A stretch of DNA of 64,000 nucleotides, taken from assembly GCA_021775755.1 (NCBI GenBank), contig JAJFHE010000019.1, forward strand, positions 1-64,000, given 5' to 3'. A program made the translations under genes and the position numbers. The first letter of the stretch is position 1, and every line of letters begins with the position of its first letter. Positions 35,133-44,279 of the stretch are shown in pieces. The DNA comes from Hyphomicrobiales bacterium (GTDB taxonomy: Bacteria; Pseudomonadota; Alphaproteobacteria; Rhizobiales; JAJFHB01). Below the pieces are notes generated by a model. That model was not told the origin of the DNA and did no database searches. It worked only from the letters and a program-made list of their open reading frames with translations.

Positions 35133-35957
35133 ATGAACACCCCCGTCACGTCAAGCGATGCCAGCGCAAGCGACCTGCTGCTGCGCGAAGAGCAGGACGC
35201 CGTCTTGACGATTACGCTGAACGCGCCGGAAACACGCAACAGCCTGTCGGAAGCCATGCTGGAAAGTATGCAACAGGCGCTGGACGATGCCGCGGGGCGT
35301 CAAGACATCCGCGCTGTCGTCATTGCCGCACGCGGCCCGGTGTTTTGCGCCGGACATGATCTGAAGGAAATTACGGCGCGGCGGGGAGACGAAGACCGGG
35401 GGCGGGAATATTTCGCGTTCCTGCTGTCAAAATGTGCCGACGTTATGCAGACAATTGTCACAAACCCCAAGCCCGTCATCGCGCAGGTGCATGCCATGGC
35501 GACGGCGGCCGGCTGTCAGCTTGTCGCAAGCTGCGATCTGGCCGTTGCCGGGGAAAGCGCCAAGTTCTGCACGCCGGGCACCAATCTGGGCCTTTTCTGT
35601 TCCACGCCGATGGTGGCTCTAAGCCGCAATGTGGCGCGCAAACACGCCATGGAGATGCTGCTGACCGGTGATCCCATCGATCCCGCCACGGCACAGGCGA
35701 CCGGCCTGATAAACCGCGTCGTCCCGGACGGAAAGCTCGCGGCGGAAACCCACGCGCTTGCAGCCCGCATTGCCTCCAAGTCGGGATACTCGGTCAAGAT
35801 CGGCAAGGAGGCATTTTACCGGCAGCTTGAACTGGGCCTGTCCGACGCTTACGACTATGCCTCCGTGGTCATGGCCGACAACATGATGGCGCGCGACGCC
35901 GAAGAAGGTATCGACGCTTTCATTACAAAGCGCTCGCCTGAGTGGGACAACGAATAA
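35133..35957 (+). CDS. Enoyl-CoA hydratase/isomerase-family protein, ECHDC3-like
   Basis: 274 residues, crotonase fold. The oxyanion-hole region FCAGHDLKEI and the following TAAGCQLVASCDLAV and TPGTNLGLFCSTPMVALSR match the ECHDC3-type subgroup. Both glutamates used for hydration in classic crotonases are replaced (Gln in GCQL, Gly in TPG), so it is probably not an ordinary enoyl-CoA hydratase. It lies 6 bp after the secreted-protein gene and 3 bp before a CoA-binding protein gene. Confidence 0.88.
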   Translation: MNTPVTSSDASASDLLLREEQDAVLTITLNAPETRNSLSEAMLESMQQALDDAAGRQDIRAVVIAARGPVFCAGHDLKEITARRGDEDRGREYFAFLLSKCADVMQTIVTNPKPVIAQVHAMATAAGCQLVASCDLAVAGESAKFCTPGTNLGLFCSTPMVALSRNVARKHAMEMLLTGDPIDPATAQATGLINRVVPDGKLAAETHALAARIASKSGYSVKIGKEAFYRQLELGLSDAYDYASVVMADNMMARDAEEGIDAFITKRSPEWDNE

Positions 35958-35960
35958 TCC

Positions 35961-36485
35961 ATGGATCACAGTGCCTACAGCGAAACTTACATCCGCAGCA
36001 TCCTGAACGACGTAAAGACAATCGCCATGGTTGGCGCCAGCGCCAACACCATTCGGCCAAGCTACTTCGCCATGAAGTACCTCATCAAAAAGGGCTATCG
36101 GGTGATCCCCGTGAATCCGAAAGAGGCGGGAAACGAAATTCTCGGCGAAACGGTCTACGCCTCGCTTGATGACATCCCCGCAGCGGTAGACATGGTCGAC
36201 ATTTTCCGCAATTCCGAGGCCGCGGGTACTTTGACGGATGAGGCCATCGACCTCGGCGCAAAGGTCGTCTGGATGCAGCTTGGCGTACAGAACCCGGAGG
36301 CCGCCAAGCGCGCCGAAGCAGCCGGACTCAGGGTTGTCATGGACCGTTGCCCGAAGATGGAATACGGCAAACTCAGCGGCGAATGGGGCTGGATGGGCGG
36401 CAATTCGGGCCGCATTTCCTCAAAGCGCGGCAAGCTCATGGGCGGCCGTGCGCAAAGCCTCTCAATCGGCGTCAAGCGCACCTGA
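35961..36485 (+). CDS. CoA-binding domain protein, YccU-like
   Basis: 174 residues, Rossmann-type CoA-binding domain (IAMVGASANTIRPSYFAMKYLIKKGYRVIPVNP, shown here in parts: VGASANTIRPSYF and GYRVIPVNP) as in succinyl-CoA synthetase alpha. VVWMQLGVQNPEAAKRAEAAG and RCPKMEY are typical of YccU relatives. The C-terminus (SSKRGKLMGGRAQSLS) is longer than the usual 140 residues. The gene starts 3 bp after the crotonase stop. Confidence 0.85.
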   Translation: MDHSAYSETYIRSILNDVKTIAMVGASANTIRPSYFAMKYLIKKGYRVIPVNPKEAGNEILGETVYASLDDIPAAVDMVDIFRNSEAAGTLTDEAIDLGAKVVWMQLGVQNPEAAKRAEAAGLRVVMDRCPKMEYGKLSGEWGWMGGNSGRISSKRGKLMGGRAQSLSIGVKRT

Positions 36486-36622
36486 GCGTCCGCCAATCGG
36501 CCGGAAACCATTCGGTGAAAATCTTTGAGCCGTGTACGGTTCACAGTGTAAGGTGCGCGCCGGACGCGTTGCCTGTCGGCGTGATCCAGTGAAAAGAGCA
36601 CATTTTCTAGGAGACGAACCAG

Positions 36623-37912
36623 ATGAGCCTGGACGACACCCCCCGCTTCGACACGCTCGCCATTCATGCCGGCGCGCAACCCGATCCGACGACCGGCGCC
36701 CGGGCAACGCCGATCTATCAGACCACCTCGTTCGTCTTTGACGATGTCGATCATGCGGCATCACTGTTCGGCCTGCAGGCCTTCGGAAACATCTACACCC
36801 GCATCATGAACCCGACCCAGTCGGTGCTCGAAGAACGTATCGCTGCTCTCGAAGGCGGCACGGCGGCGCTCGCCACGGCATCGGGCCACGGCGCACAGCT
36901 GATCATCTTCCACACGCTGCTGCAGCCTGGCGATGAATTCATTGCCGTGCGCCAGCTTTACGGCGGCTCCATCAACCAGTTCAACCACTCGTTCAAGAAA
37001 TTCGACTGGAATGTGGTCTGGGCCGATGCTGACGATATTTCAAGCATCGAAAAAGCCATCACGAAGAAAACCAAACTGATTTTCTGCGAGTCGATTGCCA
37101 ACCCGGGCGGTCTGGTCACCGACCTCGGCGCCATTTCAAAAATCGCACGCCGCGCGGGTGTGCCGCTCGTCGTCGACAATACGCTCGCGACACCCTATCT
37201 GTGCCGCCCGATCGAGCACGGCGCCGACATTGTCGTGCACTCGCTCACAAAGTTCATCGGCGGCCACGGCAATTCCATGGGCGGTATGATCGTCGATGCG
37301 GGATCCTTCAACTGGTCCAGGGAAGGCCGCTATCCGACGCTGTCCGAGCCATGCGAATCCTATAACGGCATGAAGCTGCACGAGACCTTCGGCGGCATCG
37401 CTTTTGCCATCGCGTGCCGTGTGCTCGGCCTTCGCGATCTGGGCCCGTGTATCTCGCCCATGAACGCCTTTCTAATCATCCAGGGCCTTGAGACGCTTTC
37501 GCTGCGCATGAAGAAGCACTGCAAGAACACTATTAAAGTGGCGGAACACCTGAGCGAGCACAAAGCCGTCTCGTGGGTGTCCTATGCCGGCCTGCGCGGC
37601 GACCGGCACCACAAGCTGGCAAAAAAATACTGCCCCAACGGCGCCGGTGCCGTTTTCACATTCGGCCTCAAGGGCGGCTATGAAGCCGGTGTCAAAGTGG
37701 TCAGCGGCGTTGAAATGATCAGCCACCTCGCCAATATCGGCGACGTGCGCTCACTCATCATTCACCCCTCCTCCACCACCCACCGCCAGCTTTCCGAGCA
37801 ACAGCAGATTGCAGCAGGTGCTGGCCCCGACGTGGTCCGGCTGTCAATCGGCCTGGAAGATGCGGCAGACATCATCGCCGACCTGGACAAGGCACTGGCG
37901 GAAGCGGGTTGA
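36623..37912 (+). CDS. metZ: O-acetylhomoserine/O-succinylhomoserine sulfhydrylase
   Basis: 429 residues, Cys/Met metabolism PLP enzyme. It makes homocysteine (or methionine intermediates) from acylated homoserine and sulfide. TLAIHAGAQPDPTTGARATPIYQTTS (in parts: AIHAGAQPDP and PIYQTTSFVF) opens the protein; VVHSLTKFIGGHGN holds the PLP lysine. Length favours the acetylhomoserine type (MetY) over cystathionine synthases. The start has TAGGAG about 10 bases upstream. No SAM-II or other methionine riboswitch is recognisable in the 137-bp leader. Confidence 0.93.
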   Translation: MSLDDTPRFDTLAIHAGAQPDPTTGARATPIYQTTSFVFDDVDHAASLFGLQAFGNIYTRIMNPTQSVLEERIAALEGGTAALATASGHGAQLIIFHTLLQPGDEFIAVRQLYGGSINQFNHSFKKFDWNVVWADADDISSIEKAITKKTKLIFCESIANPGGLVTDLGAISKIARRAGVPLVVDNTLATPYLCRPIEHGADIVVHSLTKFIGGHGNSMGGMIVDAGSFNWSREGRYPTLSEPCESYNGMKLHETFGGIAFAIACRVLGLRDLGPCISPMNAFLIIQGLETLSLRMKKHCKNTIKVAEHLSEHKAVSWVSYAGLRGDRHHKLAKKYCPNGAGAVFTFGLKGGYEAGVKVVSGVEMISHLANIGDVRSLIIHPSSTTHRQLSEQQQIAAGAGPDVVRLSIGLEDAADIIADLDKALAEAG

Positions 37913-37941
37913 GGTAAACTTACAAACCGAAAACGTTCCAG

Positions 37942-37967
37942 GAGCCCGGCTCAGGTCGGGCTCTTTT
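37942..37967 (+). terminator. Terminator after metZ
   Basis: GAGCCCG (37942..37948) pairs with CGGGCTC (37957..37963), followed by TTTT. It lies 30 bp after the metZ stop and overlaps the end of the convergent ctaA gene. Confidence 0.75.
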
Positions 37968-39027
37968 CATATCCGGAGCCATAAACGGAAACATGCAGAT
38001 GGCTTAGCGCCACGCCAAGCACGACAAGCGCCGCCAACTGGTGAACCAGCGCAAGCGAAATCGGCACCTGTCCGAGCAGAGTTGCAATGCCGAGCCCGAC
38101 CTGCACCAACACGACAAAGAAGACAATCAGCGACGTCGTGCGCAATGCGCGATCGGACACGTTCCAGCTCCACGAGACAAGAAGTCCCGCATAAATCACG
38201 ACCACATAAGCCAGCACGCGGTGCAGGAACTGAACCGTCATCGCGTTTTCAAATATGTTTAGCCAGGCTGGCGACATGACGAAAAGCCCATGCGGAATAA
38301 CCCTGCCATCCATCAAGGGCCAAGTGTTGTAACCCTGGCCGGCGTCCAGCCCGGCAACAAAGCCTCCGGCAACGATCTGGAGGAAAATCAGCCCAACTCC
38401 GGCAAGGGCGGTCACGCCGGTGGCGCTGAACATCGGCGCGCGCTGCAGGTTGTCGCCGCGTCCAAGCCGCAGGATGAGCCACAGAACATAAGCAAACAGG
38501 ATGACGGCAAATCCGAGATGTGCGGCCAGACGGTACTGGCTGACATCCACACGATCGGCGAGGCCGCTTTTCACCATGTACCAGCCCAGCGCGCCCTGCG
38601 CGCCGCCCAGCAAAAACACGACAATGAGCCTCAGGCCAAGAGGTCTGGTGAGGTAGCCGCGCAGCCAGAAAAACAATAGCGGCACAAGAACGGCTATGCC
38701 GATAAAGCGGCCAAGGAACCGGTGCCCCCACTCCCACCAGTAAATGTACTTGAACTCTTCAAGCGACATGCCGCGGTTGACGACCTGGTACTCGGGAATT
38801 TGCTTGTAGAGCTCGAACGCGGCCATCCAGTCATCGCGGTTGAGCGGCGGAATGGCGCCGAGGATCGGCTGCCATTCGGTAATCGACAGGCCGCTGTCGG
38901 TGAGACGCGTAGCGCCGCCGACAACAACCATGGCGGCGATCAGCCCGGCAACGCACAAGAGCCAGACCCGGACGGCAGTGTTTTTTCGCGCGGAAATCTG
39001 CTCCGCTCCAGCAGACACATTCGACAT
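37951..39027 (-). CDS. ctaA: Heme A synthase, COX15/CtaA family
   Basis: 358 residues with about eight membrane helices. It oxidises the C8 methyl of heme O to make heme A for cytochrome oxidase. GGATRLTDSGLSITEWQPILG, WWEWGHRFLGR (heme-ligand His), and QFLHRVLAYVV and LVHQLAALVVLG (further heme His) are visible. I start at 39027 (MSNVSAGAEQISARKN); the longer frame to 39129 is not family-like. Next to the DUF2842 gene, as often in alphaproteobacteria. Confidence 0.94.
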   Translation of the reverse strand: MSNVSAGAEQISARKNTAVRVWLLCVAGLIAAMVVVGGATRLTDSGLSITEWQPILGAIPPLNRDDWMAAFELYKQIPEYQVVNRGMSLEEFKYIYWWEWGHRFLGRFIGIAVLVPLLFFWLRGYLTRPLGLRLIVVFLLGGAQGALGWYMVKSGLADRVDVSQYRLAAHLGFAVILFAYVLWLILRLGRGDNLQRAPMFSATGVTALAGVGLIFLQIVAGGFVAGLDAGQGYNTWPLMDGRVIPHGLFVMSPAWLNIFENAMTVQFLHRVLAYVVVIYAGLLVSWSWNVSDRALRTTSLIVFFVVLVQVGLGIATLLGQVPISLALVHQLAALVVLGVALSHLHVSVYGSGYEKSPT

Positions 39028-39173
39028 GGACACACTGATAACGCGGCCTGTTCGGGGCGACAAGCAAGCTGCACTGCGCATGGCGCGGCACGGCGTCGCG
39101 CGCGAGCGATTGGCATAAGGCAGACACATGCTCTATAGAGCGGAAGTGGAAGCGAATGCTGAACGGAGAGGCA

Positions 39174-39383
39174 ATGAACCAGCGCGCGCGCAAGTTCGTC
39201 GGATCGATGACGCTGCTGATTTTTCTGCTGGTTTACTGCCTTGCCGCCATGGGCGTTGCGGCTAACTATGTGCTGCAGCTCGGGAACCTGGCGCAAGGCG
39301 TCTACTTTGTCGTGGCGGGTCTGTTGTGGCTTCCCGTAGCCATGGTGATCGTCAAATGGATGCAGCGCCCGCGCGAATCGTAG
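39174..39383 (+). CDS. DUF2842 family membrane protein
   Basis: 69 residues with two hydrophobic helices (TLLIFLLVYCLAAMGVAANYV and GVYFVVAGLLWLPVAMVIV, approximately residues 11 to 31 and 43 to 60). The start is fixed by GGAGAGG just upstream of the ATG at 39174. Function unknown; its divergence from ctaA suggests a respiratory-chain context. Small inner-membrane protein. Confidence 0.85.
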   Translation: MNQRARKFVGSMTLLIFLLVYCLAAMGVAANYVLQLGNLAQGVYFVVAGLLWLPVAMVIVKWMQRPRES

Positions 39384-39394
39384 CCGCGCCCCAG

Positions 39395-40183
39395 TTACTT
39401 CCAGACTGTTGGAAACCAGTCTTCGCGCAGACGCTCGCCGTCATTCATACCGTGCCCGGGATAAGGCGGCGACGTGCGGCCGGGCCGCGATATGTAACGC
39501 ATGTCATCGCCGAGCCAGCGGATTGAAAACGCGCGGCGGCGGTGTCCGGCGGGATTGCCACGCGCGCCATGAGCGGTACGGAAGTCGAACAGCACCGCAT
39601 CACCCGGTTCCATGGCCCATTCAACGACATCGTAGGTACCCGGTTCCGCATCCGGATCGGGCACCGGCCTGTACTTCTCAGGGTCCGGGTAGAAAGCTTC
39701 ATCGCTCAGCCAGCGCACCGGCAGAACCATTTTGTCCCACAGATGCGAGCCCGCAATGAAGCGCAGCGTGGCATCGTCCACCGGATCGACCGGGATCCAG
39801 AAACTCACCGACTGCCGACCGTCGACAAAATAGTACGGAATATCTTGATGCCAGGGTGTCGGCTTCGACGTGCCCGGCTCCTTCACCAACACATGATCGT
39901 GGAACATCTGCGCGGTTTTCGACCGCATCACCTGCGCAGCAATTTCCGCGCACGGCGAGTGCATCACAAACTCGCGGAAATCGCCGATGCGTTCCCAGTT
40001 GCAATAGTCATCGAAAAACCGGCCGGTATCGCCGGGGTTGAGGTTCTCCGCCGCATAGGGGCCCGGCTCGCGCATGTTGCCCTCAATGCCTCGCGCCAAT
40101 GTTTCGACCCAATCGCTGAACGCACCGCGGATGCACACCGCGCCGTCGCGTTCAAAGTTGGCGATATCCTCTTTGCTGATCAC
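39395..40183 (-). CDS. Phytanoyl-CoA dioxygenase (PhyH)-family Fe(II)/2-oxoglutarate oxygenase
   Basis: 262 residues, double-stranded beta-helix oxygenase. Iron ligands are H and D in WHQDIPYYF and H in RTAHGARGNP; the Arg in HRRRAFSIRW would bind 2-oxoglutarate. Such enzymes hydroxylate small molecules; the substrate cannot be told. I prefer a GTG start at 40183 (GGGAG six bases upstream) before ISKEDIANFERDGA; the longer ATG frame to 40261 adds an unlike extension. It converges with the DUF2842 gene. Confidence 0.85.
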   Translation of the reverse strand: MISKEDIANFERDGAVCIRGAFSDWVETLARGIEGNMREPGPYAAENLNPGDTGRFFDDYCNWERIGDFREFVMHSPCAEIAAQVMRSKTAQMFHDHVLVKEPGTSKPTPWHQDIPYYFVDGRQSVSFWIPVDPVDDATLRFIAGSHLWDKMVLPVRWLSDEAFYPDPEKYRPVPDPDAEPGTYDVVEWAMEPGDAVLFDFRTAHGARGNPAGHRRRAFSIRWLGDDMRYISRPGRTSPPYPGHGMNDGERLREDWFPTVWK

Positions 40184-40317
40184 CACGCACTCCCTCGCGT
40201 CCAAATTCCGACGTCGCGGCAATTCTGGGACAGCAGCCGCGGCACCGCAACTGCGGTTCAACAGCGCATATGAATCTTGTAGGATGGCACGCTTTAATCG
40301 GGAAAGGGCCTACCGGC

Positions 40318-40602
40318 ATGCTGTTCATGGTGATCGAGACATTCAGAGAGGGCAACGCCAAACCGGCGTATGAACTGTTCCGCGAACGCGGACGCATGAT
40401 GCCCGAGGGCGTCGAGTATGTGGGCAGCTGGATCGAGATCAGTCTCAACCGCTGCTTTCAGCTTATGAAAACCGATGATGCGGCAAAACTGCAGGAATGG
40501 GTTGCCAACTGGGGAAGCGTCGTGGAGTTCGAAGTTACACCGGTAGTCGAGAGCAAGGACACCGGCGCGCTTATGAACCGGCTGATCGACGACGAAGTCT
40601 AA
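40318..40602 (+). CDS. DUF3303 family protein
   Basis: 94 residues starting MLFMVIETFREGNAKPAYE. It contains YVGSWIEISLNRCFQLM and ends after EVTPVVESKDTGALM. Small ferredoxin-like alpha+beta dimers of unknown function are common under this family. Its last four bases overlap the end of the convergent radical SAM gene. The upstream in-frame ATG at 40270 looks too early. Confidence 0.82.
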   Translation: MLFMVIETFREGNAKPAYELFRERGRMMPEGVEYVGSWIEISLNRCFQLMKTDDAAKLQEWVANWGSVVEFEVTPVVESKDTGALMNRLIDDEV

Positions 40603-42773
40603 ACCACCGACAACAGACCCATTTCGTGCGCCGCGCCCAGGACGCGAACCACATCGGCACGCTCGAGCCCGTCATTCGCACTCAGGGTTTCGCCAACCAC
40701 TTCTTCCAACACCATTGGCGCATGCGTCAGGCCGCCGAGTACATCGGCGAGGGCGGGATTGGTCTGGTACGTTTTCGCAACATCGTGCAGATTGTGCAGC
40801 AGCAAGCCATCCTGTCCCGCGTCAATGATACGCGCCGCCCAGTAGGGCGAAGCGACGACCAGATCTTCAGGTTCAAGACCCGGTCGGAACCGAAGGGTCG
40901 CAGACTTTCGCGGATGTATGGAACCGGATATGGCGTGGTCGGCTGCAAGACCATCCCAAAGGTCCTGAAACTCTACATCTTCAAATGGATTTCGGCCGAA
41001 TTCGATCTCTTTCAACCGGTTTGACAACCGGCCGGCCTCCTCGTTGCTCACAATCAGAAACCGTACAGATCCATCGCAGTGCAAAGCCCGGGCGCTGCAC
41101 CAGCGGTGCAAACCCCGGCCTCCAAACGGGCGGAATCTGACGAATTCCTGCTCAAAATCGATAACCTCCGGACGCCCCCACGCCACCGGAAAGATCTCCG
41201 CTGAAGATTTCGGCCCCGACTTTACGACCTTGCCCAGGTAGTGCAGTTCGCCGAGGCGGTCAACGCCCTGATTGCTGCCGGTCACCGAGCAATAGATGTT
41301 TGCGGTAATGTCGCTGAAGAATGGATCAATATCGCGCGTTTTGTCGTCCCAAACGGCGGGCTCCAGTCCGAATTCGCGCATTTTCGAATAGATCGGCTGA
41401 TTGGGCGTCGGCCGGAAGGGTTCGACGCTTACGCGCACCTGCCCTGGAAACCGCTCCTGAAGTCCGACGACGCCCTGCACTGTCTCAATGAACCGTTCAC
41501 GCGTATCGCCGGGAAACCCGGTGATCAGACCGATCTCGACCGGAACGCCGGCATTGGCGAAGGCCTCGATGGAGCGAACATTTTCAACGCCGGTGCGGCG
41601 CTTGTTCATGGAATCGAGCGTCTCGTCGGCGAGCGATTCGACGCCCACGAATGCAAAGGTACATCCCGCGCGTGAAATCAGGGCGGCAAGATCCGGTGTC
41701 ATCTGGGCGCGCATGAATCCGCCCCAGGTCACTTTCACGTCGTTGCTCAGAAGGTTTTCCGCAAACATCTCCAGGCGGCGCTCAACGCCATTGACGAGTG
41801 AGTCGGTGAAAGAAATGTGGCGCAGCTTGTACTTGCGCTGAAGCTCGGCAATCTGCTCAACGGATACATCCGGCTTGACCAGTCTGAACTGTTGCCAGAA
41901 CACCCATTCAGAACAGAACGCGCATTTATCCGTGCAGCCGCGCGACAGTTGAAACGGCAGCATGCCGTGCTCGCGCCAACCGCTATAGGCGGACAGGTCG
42001 ATTTCGTCGAACCTTGGCGCTGGCATGGTTTTCAGATTGAGGAGCTTGCGTTTCCCGGTGTCTTCGCCAGTACCCTCGCCGGGTTCCCATGAGCTGTGTT
42101 TCAGAACTCCCGGTATGTGGCGGCCGCCGGCCTGGTAGCCGTTTTCGGCATATTCTTCGTAGAGTTCCAAAAGCGCCTGCTCACCCTCGCCGCACACGAC
42201 CGCGTCGAACAGCATCGCCTCGATGCCAAGATGCGCCGAGTTCACGCTTTCGGTGACCTGGGGTCCGCCGGCAACGACATAGGCTTGCGGATTGCAGCGT
42301 TTGAGTTGCGCAGCCGCGATCAGCGTTGAGAGATAGTTGGTCGTCCAGGTGGTAAACCCGACAAACTTCAAGCCGTCATATTGCTGCCAGGCACCCTCGA
42401 AAAACCGCTCAAGGGTAACGAGATACTGATGTACATATTTCGGGTTCAGCAACCGGAACATGCAGTAGTTGTCGAATGCAGCATCGCGCTCTGGAACGAC
42501 CGAAGATTTTCCTTCGCGAAATGCCCGCAAGATCTTCAGGACAATCGGAAGCTCGGGGACATCGAGCACAAACGTTTCCGCAAACGCGCCCATCTCCGAA
42601 AATGTCTGGCACCGATAAGGCAGCCATGTGCGGAAATCCGTGAATGCGAAATCGGTGCAACCGTTTTCATGCAGATGGGACAGCAGTGCCGCGGCTCCGG
42701 CCGGCGGCACGGAGTTACCGAAATACGGCGTGATACAAAGCAGCGCCGGTTTGCCCGTAGATGGCACACTCAT
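40599..42773 (-). CDS. Cobalamin-binding-type radical SAM enzyme of unknown substrate
   Basis: 724 residues. Residues 1 to about 215 form a B12-binding-like Rossmann domain (LLCITPYFGNSVPPAGAAALL, then VVAGGPQVTES and FDAVVCGEGEQALLEL). Radical SAM core follows with CTDKCAFC (C280, C284, C287 bind the 4Fe-4S cluster) and GLITGFPGDTRERFIETV. The last 100 residues (PEDLVVASPYWAARIID, HEMGLLSVV) resemble a small wHTH or PqqD-like module. Such enzymes do methylations, rearrangements or peptide maturation. No precursor peptide gene is evident. It stands alone between a DUF3303 gene and the polysaccharide locus. Confidence 0.85.
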   Translation of the reverse strand: MSVPSTGKPALLCITPYFGNSVPPAGAAALLSHLHENGCTDFAFTDFRTWLPYRCQTFSEMGAFAETFVLDVPELPIVLKILRAFREGKSSVVPERDAAFDNYCMFRLLNPKYVHQYLVTLERFFEGAWQQYDGLKFVGFTTWTTNYLSTLIAAAQLKRCNPQAYVVAGGPQVTESVNSAHLGIEAMLFDAVVCGEGEQALLELYEEYAENGYQAGGRHIPGVLKHSSWEPGEGTGEDTGKRKLLNLKTMPAPRFDEIDLSAYSGWREHGMLPFQLSRGCTDKCAFCSEWVFWQQFRLVKPDVSVEQIAELQRKYKLRHISFTDSLVNGVERRLEMFAENLLSNDVKVTWGGFMRAQMTPDLAALISRAGCTFAFVGVESLADETLDSMNKRRTGVENVRSIEAFANAGVPVEIGLITGFPGDTRERFIETVQGVVGLQERFPGQVRVSVEPFRPTPNQPIYSKMREFGLEPAVWDDKTRDIDPFFSDITANIYCSVTGSNQGVDRLGELHYLGKVVKSGPKSSAEIFPVAWGRPEVIDFEQEFVRFRPFGGRGLHRWCSARALHCDGSVRFLIVSNEEAGRLSNRLKEIEFGRNPFEDVEFQDLWDGLAADHAISGSIHPRKSATLRFRPGLEPEDLVVASPYWAARIIDAGQDGLLLHNLHDVAKTYQTNPALADVLGGLTHAPMVLEEVVGETLSANDGLERADVVRVLGAAHEMGLLSVV

Positions 42774-43090
42774 TTGCCGAAGATCCCCACATCTCCCCCG
42801 TCCGCTGGACGGGCGAGCATGGCGACGGAAAACATTTCCGCAAAGCAGATTTCCCGCTCACTCCAGAACAGCGGCCATAGACTGCCGGAGTTTCCAGCAT
42901 ACACAAAGGGATTTTTTCAAAGTGATCGGAGCTCAGACATATATGCTCGCCACAATCCGCGTGGCGCCACGGTCCTGTAGTGTCCAGCGTCACGCAGATC
43001 TACTGAACCGGGATAAATTCAGGGAATACCCTCTGTGCAACTTGCCGCGGAGGACGGCACAACCTGAAGAGGATTGCGCGCGCAACTGAA
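42774..43090. other. Gap between radical SAM and deacetylase genes
   Basis: 317 bp without a supportable gene. It must hold the promoter of the radical SAM gene on the minus strand. Short frames here have no ribosome-binding site or recognisable sequence, and I see no small precursor-like ORF. Confidence 0.5.
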
Positions 43091-44152
43091 TTATGTTGCG
43101 TCGACTTTGCGGAACTTGTTCCACAAAGCGAACGGGGCGCCGCTTAGATAAAGCTCAATGTACTTCAAATCTTCATAGTCGCCGTTGAGCGAGACCCTCG
43201 GCAAGGCGGTCAAATGTTCGCCATGGTCATCGTAGAGAAGCCCCTTTCGGGTCGTCACTGCGGCTTTGAAATTGAGGGTCTCGGCAAGATCGAATTCGCG
43301 CGCTCCGGCGGAACCCGGGTCACCGTAGGGGTAACAGAAGAAGTCGACCGGCTGGTCCAACTCCTTTTCGAGACGCTGTCTGGATGCTGTCATTTCCCGG
43401 GAAGCATCGCCTTCCTCAAGCTTGGCGAGGGCCACGTGATTAACGGTGTGCGCACCGATGGTCACGAGAGGATCGGCATTGAGTTCGCGAAGCTGGTCCC
43501 ATGTCATCGCCTGCGACCGGCACAGCCTCTCAAGCGATACGCCGTAGCACGCACACAGATTGCGCGCCTTGCGGCGTTGATCGCGCTCCGGCAGACCGCG
43601 CCAGTACCAGTAGATGGATTGATACGCCGACTGCTTCTGTGCCGAGGTCGAGGTCTTGTATGTATTTTGCTCGCCGTCCACGCAAGCCGTTACTTCATCG
43701 TTCGCGGCAATGATCTTTTCAAGAGCAAGCCACCAGAGTTCGGCCGTTCCATCGATTATCTTGGTCGCGACGAATACCGTGAAGGGGCATCCGAATTTCC
43801 TGAAAATAGGCCAGGCGTTGGTGTAGTTGTCGAGATAGCCGTCATCGATTGTGAACGCGGCAAACCGGCTTGCATTTTCACCGAGCCGCGTACGCTCCAC
43901 GGCTTCGGCGAGTGAAACGAACTCGATGCCGCGGTCCTGCAGACGCTCCAGCACCTTGACGAGATATTCCGGCGATGTTTCCAGACAGCTGTTGGGGTGG
44001 AAACCTGCCACCAGTTCGGTGCGGCGCCTGATGTGGTGCAGCATAAAGACCGCACCGAGGCCGCGCCACGACGGTTCAAACATCCGGTAGAGACGCGAAT
44101 GATAGAGCGTCTCAAGCCCGGCCCTGATGATGTCGCTTTTCTGCAGTGCCAT
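43091..44152 (-). CDS. Polysaccharide deacetylase-family protein
   Basis: 353 residues, NodB-homology (CE4) enzyme that removes N-acetyl groups from surface polysaccharide. Catalytic motif 1 reads TIDDGY (usually TFDDG), and metal ligands are in TIGAHTVNHVALAKL (H-T-x-x-H). FFCYPYGDPGS is motif 3. No signal peptide is evident. I start at 44152 (MALQKSDIIRAGLE) with GAGGA upstream. It follows the Wzz-like gene by 127 bp on the same strand and likely acts on the polymer made by this locus. Confidence 0.88.
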   Translation of the reverse strand: MALQKSDIIRAGLETLYHSRLYRMFEPSWRGLGAVFMLHHIRRRTELVAGFHPNSCLETSPEYLVKVLERLQDRGIEFVSLAEAVERTRLGENASRFAAFTIDDGYLDNYTNAWPIFRKFGCPFTVFVATKIIDGTAELWWLALEKIIAANDEVTACVDGEQNTYKTSTSAQKQSAYQSIYWYWRGLPERDQRRKARNLCACYGVSLERLCRSQAMTWDQLRELNADPLVTIGAHTVNHVALAKLEEGDASREMTASRQRLEKELDQPVDFFCYPYGDPGSAGAREFDLAETLNFKAAVTTRKGLLYDDHGEHLTALPRVSLNGDYEDLKYIELYLSGAPFALWNKFRKVDAT

Positions 44153-44279
44153 ATTGTCCTCGTCAGTGCCGAATTGCGTTCCACGTGCGCAGTACAGCAC
44201 GGTCCATTGCTCATTCGTCCACTAACATCAAAGGATTGACGAACCCTTGAAGTTTTCCATCGTGTTGAATGTTTGCGGA

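Noticed and set aside
36486-36622. Methionine-related riboswitch upstream of metZ
   Set aside because: I looked for the SAM-II consensus and pseudoknot pattern common in alphaproteobacterial met leaders and did not find it.
42774-43090. A short precursor peptide gene for the radical SAM enzyme
   Set aside because: Short frames in this gap lack a ribosome-binding site and any leader/core-like pattern.
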